From the NCBI GenBank assembly GCA_009929375.1, contig SAAO01000035.1, positions 1 through 46,250 on the forward strand: 46,250 nucleotides of DNA, written 5' to 3'. Source of the DNA: Bacteroidia bacterium (GTDB taxonomy: Bacteria > Bacteroidota > Bacteroidia > Bacteroidales > Paludibacteraceae). The notes under the pieces were generated by a model, which searched no databases, was not told the DNA's origin, and saw only the letters and a program-made list of their open reading frames with translations. This document shows, one piece after another, positions 44,004-46,250 of the stretch; within the stretch, counting starts at the first letter, position 1, and the number at the start of each line of letters is the position of its first letter. The translations under genes and the position numbers were made by a program.

Positions 44004-46178
44004 TTATTTGTCAAAACTTGAAAATAAATCATCGATTAGACCTTCGTTATCAACGGTATTATAACCATAGTCTTTCCAGTCATCTTGATACGCGTCTGCC
44101 TCTGCAGAAGCTTTTAAATTGTCCGAAATTAAACTTTCCGAATCAATTTCTTCAAATGGGTCAATAGTAGGTTTTAAGTCTTTACTTATAACATACTTAT
44201 CAATGAGTTCGTCATATTTTTCTTGAACCTTAATTTCCAATCCTTCAAAGTCTTCTTTTGAATAAATATCATTTTGTTCATGCTCAATAATTGCATCAGC
44301 CTCTGATTTGTATATTCTATTAATAGCTTCATAAATCAAATCTGCCCAATATTCGTCCGCTATAAATGAATCATAATCAAATTCATAATAATAAAACAAA
44401 TTCTTAACTCTCTCTAATTCAAAATCTTCTTCAACAATCAAGATAAGTTTGGCAATTATAATATTCCATTTGTCCTTTATGAAATCATATAATTCGCTTT
44501 TCAAGTCTGTAAATTTTAAAATAGGAATCAAGTCAGAGAAAAATTTTATATTTATACTTTCCCAATCTATCAATTTAAACTTTTCAAGAATTAATGAATC
44601 AATGAATTCTTTATTCTCACTGTGTCTGTATTCGGAAAACAAATATGCGTACCTCAAATTCAGATTATCATTATCCTCAACCTCTATAGATTTTAGTTTT
44701 TTTAAATTTGCTATTTCTAAGAACTTACGAATCTCAATGTGATCTATAAAAATGAAATTTGATGTTAGTTTTCTGATTTTGAATGCAATAAGAAATTGCT
44801 CGATGTATTTAAATGATTCAATTAATCTCCATTTTTCAGAACTATTTCTATTGAAATACAAAATTAAATAATCTCTTAATGATGGATTAATATAGTTGAC
44901 ATAACTTTTCGAGCCGTATTGACTAAAATAGAAGTTAGTAATATAGCCACTCAAAAGATTCTTAAATGATATGTTAAATATATTGACTCTTCTCGTGAAT
45001 CCATACTTAATAACCTCATTACTAATTCTTTCATCAAAAGCAATTTCTAAAACCTCTTTATCGACATTTCTACCAAGAGTCAACAATGTAAATAATAAAT
45101 ATTTTTCTTCTTCATTTAATTGATTTGTAATAGCTGAGTCCCAAATTTCACCAGGGTTTTCAAGATGATATAAAATGAAATCAAAATATTCACTAGGTTT
45201 AAGATGATTGATATTGTGTAGTAATGTAAAAAATTCAATTAAACGAGGATTATAATTTCTATGTTTAATGATCTTCTTATATCTTTTTTCTTTAAATATT
45301 TCAGACGTCATTTCAATTGGCAAATCGTTAAAGTATAAATGGTTGTAAAGAATTTTGGCTTTCTCATAATCATTGTAATTGGAAATTTCAATTTCATATT
45401 TCAATGAGTCAAGATTTGCTCTTGATAATTTCTCATGAATGCTTCTTGCTTGATTTAATATTGTAGTTCTTGTTGTAAGTACAAGATATTTATTGGGCGT
45501 AACTTTGACTCTTTCAATGAAATTTACAATTGATTTATCTGTATTTCTCGAATTAATTATTTCAAGATAATTACTGCCTAAAAAATCATCAAAATAAAAC
45601 AGCTGTTTTGCATTTAAATCATCGTCAAATAAATCTTCTCCCTCTCTAATCTTGTCATCTATATATACAAGCCGAAAGTCTCGTGACAACAATCGATAAG
45701 TAATGAGATTTGCTAAAGTAGTTTTTCCAATGCCTGGAGAACCTGTAATCAGTAAAACTTTATGTTCTCGCAATTTCTCTAATGCATTTTCATAAGTTTC
45801 ATTTACCACATAGAGTCCTAATGTTTTTTTTATTTTATCTGCAATGAAGGCCGATCTCCCATCAACTCCATTACTAAATATCTTTTGTAATATATAAGTG
45901 TTAGAAAACCAGAGTTTAAAATGTTTTTTCTCTATATCAGAATATTTTGAAATAAGAGTGTTTAAATCATCGCAACCCAATATATCATTGGTGCTTTTTA
46001 TATGCGGTTGTAAAGTGGCTTTTATTTTTTCCTTATCGGTTGGAGATAAACCAATTGATGTTATTAGTATGTATCGTTTAGGACTTAATTTATCTATTTT
46101 TTCTTTCTCTTGTGATTTTAAAGTATTGACTAACTGAGCAAATCCAGATTTTAGATAGTCGAGCCTTAAAAAGCCCAT
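44004..46178 (-). CDS. nSTAND3-type NTPase with a truncated restriction endonuclease-like N-terminus
   Basis: The 724-residue product starts MGFLRLDYLKSGF. Residues about 8-100 match the C-terminal part of an Mrr-like endonuclease domain (KLSPKRYILITSIGLSPTDK, DILGCDDLNTLISKYSDIE). The catalytic N-terminal portion with the PD-(D/E)XK residues is missing, and the in-frame codons upstream hit a stop at 46191. Then comes a P-loop ATPase: Walker A GSPGIGKTT at 146-154, Walker B LFYFDDFLG at 193-201, sensor VLTTRTTILNQA. This pattern matches novel STAND type 3 proteins, several of which belong to antiviral defence systems. The C-terminal half (310-724) is helical and acidic with no motif I can name. 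The gene is AT-rich compared with the core. It may be an intact variant, or a decayed or truncated defence gene. Confidence 0.75.
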   Translation of the reverse strand: MGFLRLDYLKSGFAQLVNTLKSQEKEKIDKLSPKRYILITSIGLSPTDKEKIKATLQPHIKSTNDILGCDDLNTLISKYSDIEKKHFKLWFSNTYILQKIFSNGVDGRSAFIADKIKKTLGLYVVNETYENALEKLREHKVLLITGSPGIGKTTLANLITYRLLSRDFRLVYIDDKIREGEDLFDDDLNAKQLFYFDDFLGSNYLEIINSRNTDKSIVNFIERVKVTPNKYLVLTTRTTILNQARSIHEKLSRANLDSLKYEIEISNYNDYEKAKILYNHLYFNDLPIEMTSEIFKEKRYKKIIKHRNYNPRLIEFFTLLHNINHLKPSEYFDFILYHLENPGEIWDSAITNQLNEEEKYLLFTLLTLGRNVDKEVLEIAFDERISNEVIKYGFTRRVNIFNISFKNLLSGYITNFYFSQYGSKSYVNYINPSLRDYLILYFNRNSSEKWRLIESFKYIEQFLIAFKIRKLTSNFIFIDHIEIRKFLEIANLKKLKSIEVEDNDNLNLRYAYLFSEYRHSENKEFIDSLILEKFKLIDWESINIKFFSDLIPILKFTDLKSELYDFIKDKWNIIIAKLILIVEEDFELERVKNLFYYYEFDYDSFIADEYWADLIYEAINRIYKSEADAIIEHEQNDIYSKEDFEGLEIKVQEKYDELIDKYVISKDLKPTIDPFEEIDSESLISDNLKASAEADAYQDDWKDYGYNTVDNEGLIDDLFSSFDK

Positions 46179-46249
46179 TTTCGTATTATATTATTGTTGA
46201 TTTGGTAAAACATAGCTTTTATCAAGTCAACAATTTGTATTTTAAATTC
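46166..46249 (-). CDS. Partial open frame at the right edge
   Basis: A second - strand frame is open from the window edge to a stop at 46166-46168, overlapping the start of the nSTAND gene by 13 bp. It could be the C-terminus of an upstream gene. It could also be the lost N-terminus of the nSTAND gene if one T were added in the T5 run at 46168-46172, which would join the two frames. The visible 27 residues do not resemble the endonuclease catalytic core, so the first reading is slightly preferred. Confidence 0.3.
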   Translation of the reverse strand, partial: EFKIQIVDLIKAMFYQINNNIIRKWAF

Positions 46250-46250
46250 G

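Overview
The window is a 46 kb piece of a Bacteroidota chromosome, most likely class Bacteroidia. The assignment rests on gene content and signals. It carries gldB, gldD and gldE, a block encoding a DUF6089 barrel, UppS, BamA and two OmpH/Skp chaperones, a bacterial GGGP-synthase homologue, and a fused SpmA/SpmB-like membrane protein. It also has repeated matches to the Bacteroidota -7 promoter element TAnnTTTG and few Shine-Dalgarno sequences. No rRNA, tRNA, CRISPR array, integrase or transposase gene was seen.

Layout. 184-12804 (mostly + strand): a very large alpha-2-macroglobulin-like protein without a thioester, a hemolysin III/PAQR membrane protein, a TlpA-type thioredoxin lipoprotein, an HU protein followed by a 29-codon gene for a basic COX24/mS38-like peptide, RNase G, a DUF2148 protein and an MFS transporter. 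12834-16582 (- strand): GGGP synthase family protein, 4'-phosphopantetheinyl transferase, GldD and GldE. 16859-22812 (+ strand): a DUF2007-Usp-Usp fusion, CTP synthase, YidC and GldB. 23122-29135 (- strand): an outer-membrane assembly cluster of OmpH, OmpH, BamA, UppS and DUF6089, then YbeY. 29378-33533 (- strand): SpmA/SpmB fusion, a KamA-type radical SAM protein and an AlkD-type glycosylase. 33576-46178 (- strand): an AT-rich accessory stretch of orphan membrane, secreted and outer-membrane proteins, an ankyrin protein and an nSTAND3-type NTPase that has lost the start of its nuclease-like domain.

Much of the core concerns the envelope: YidC inserts inner-membrane proteins, Skp/OmpH and BamA deliver and fold outer-membrane proteins, UppS supplies the undecaprenyl carrier, and the Gld lipoproteins belong to the gliding/secretion machinery of this phylum. 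The accessory stretch adds at least three predicted outer-membrane barrels and a lipoprotein of unknown role.

The most unusual non-coding signal is repeat DNA. Low-complexity runs of about 7-, 8- and 15-base units fill at least five intergenic gaps and appear once inside a coding region. Several distinct families of short palindromic elements with inverted ends (about 70-275 bp) occupy other gaps. A structured 22-bp repeat occurs twice in direct orientation around a two-gene block (42267-43933) and resembles one end of an integron attC site. An A8 tract at 34257-34264 appears to put a gene out of frame. These are the observations most worth following up.
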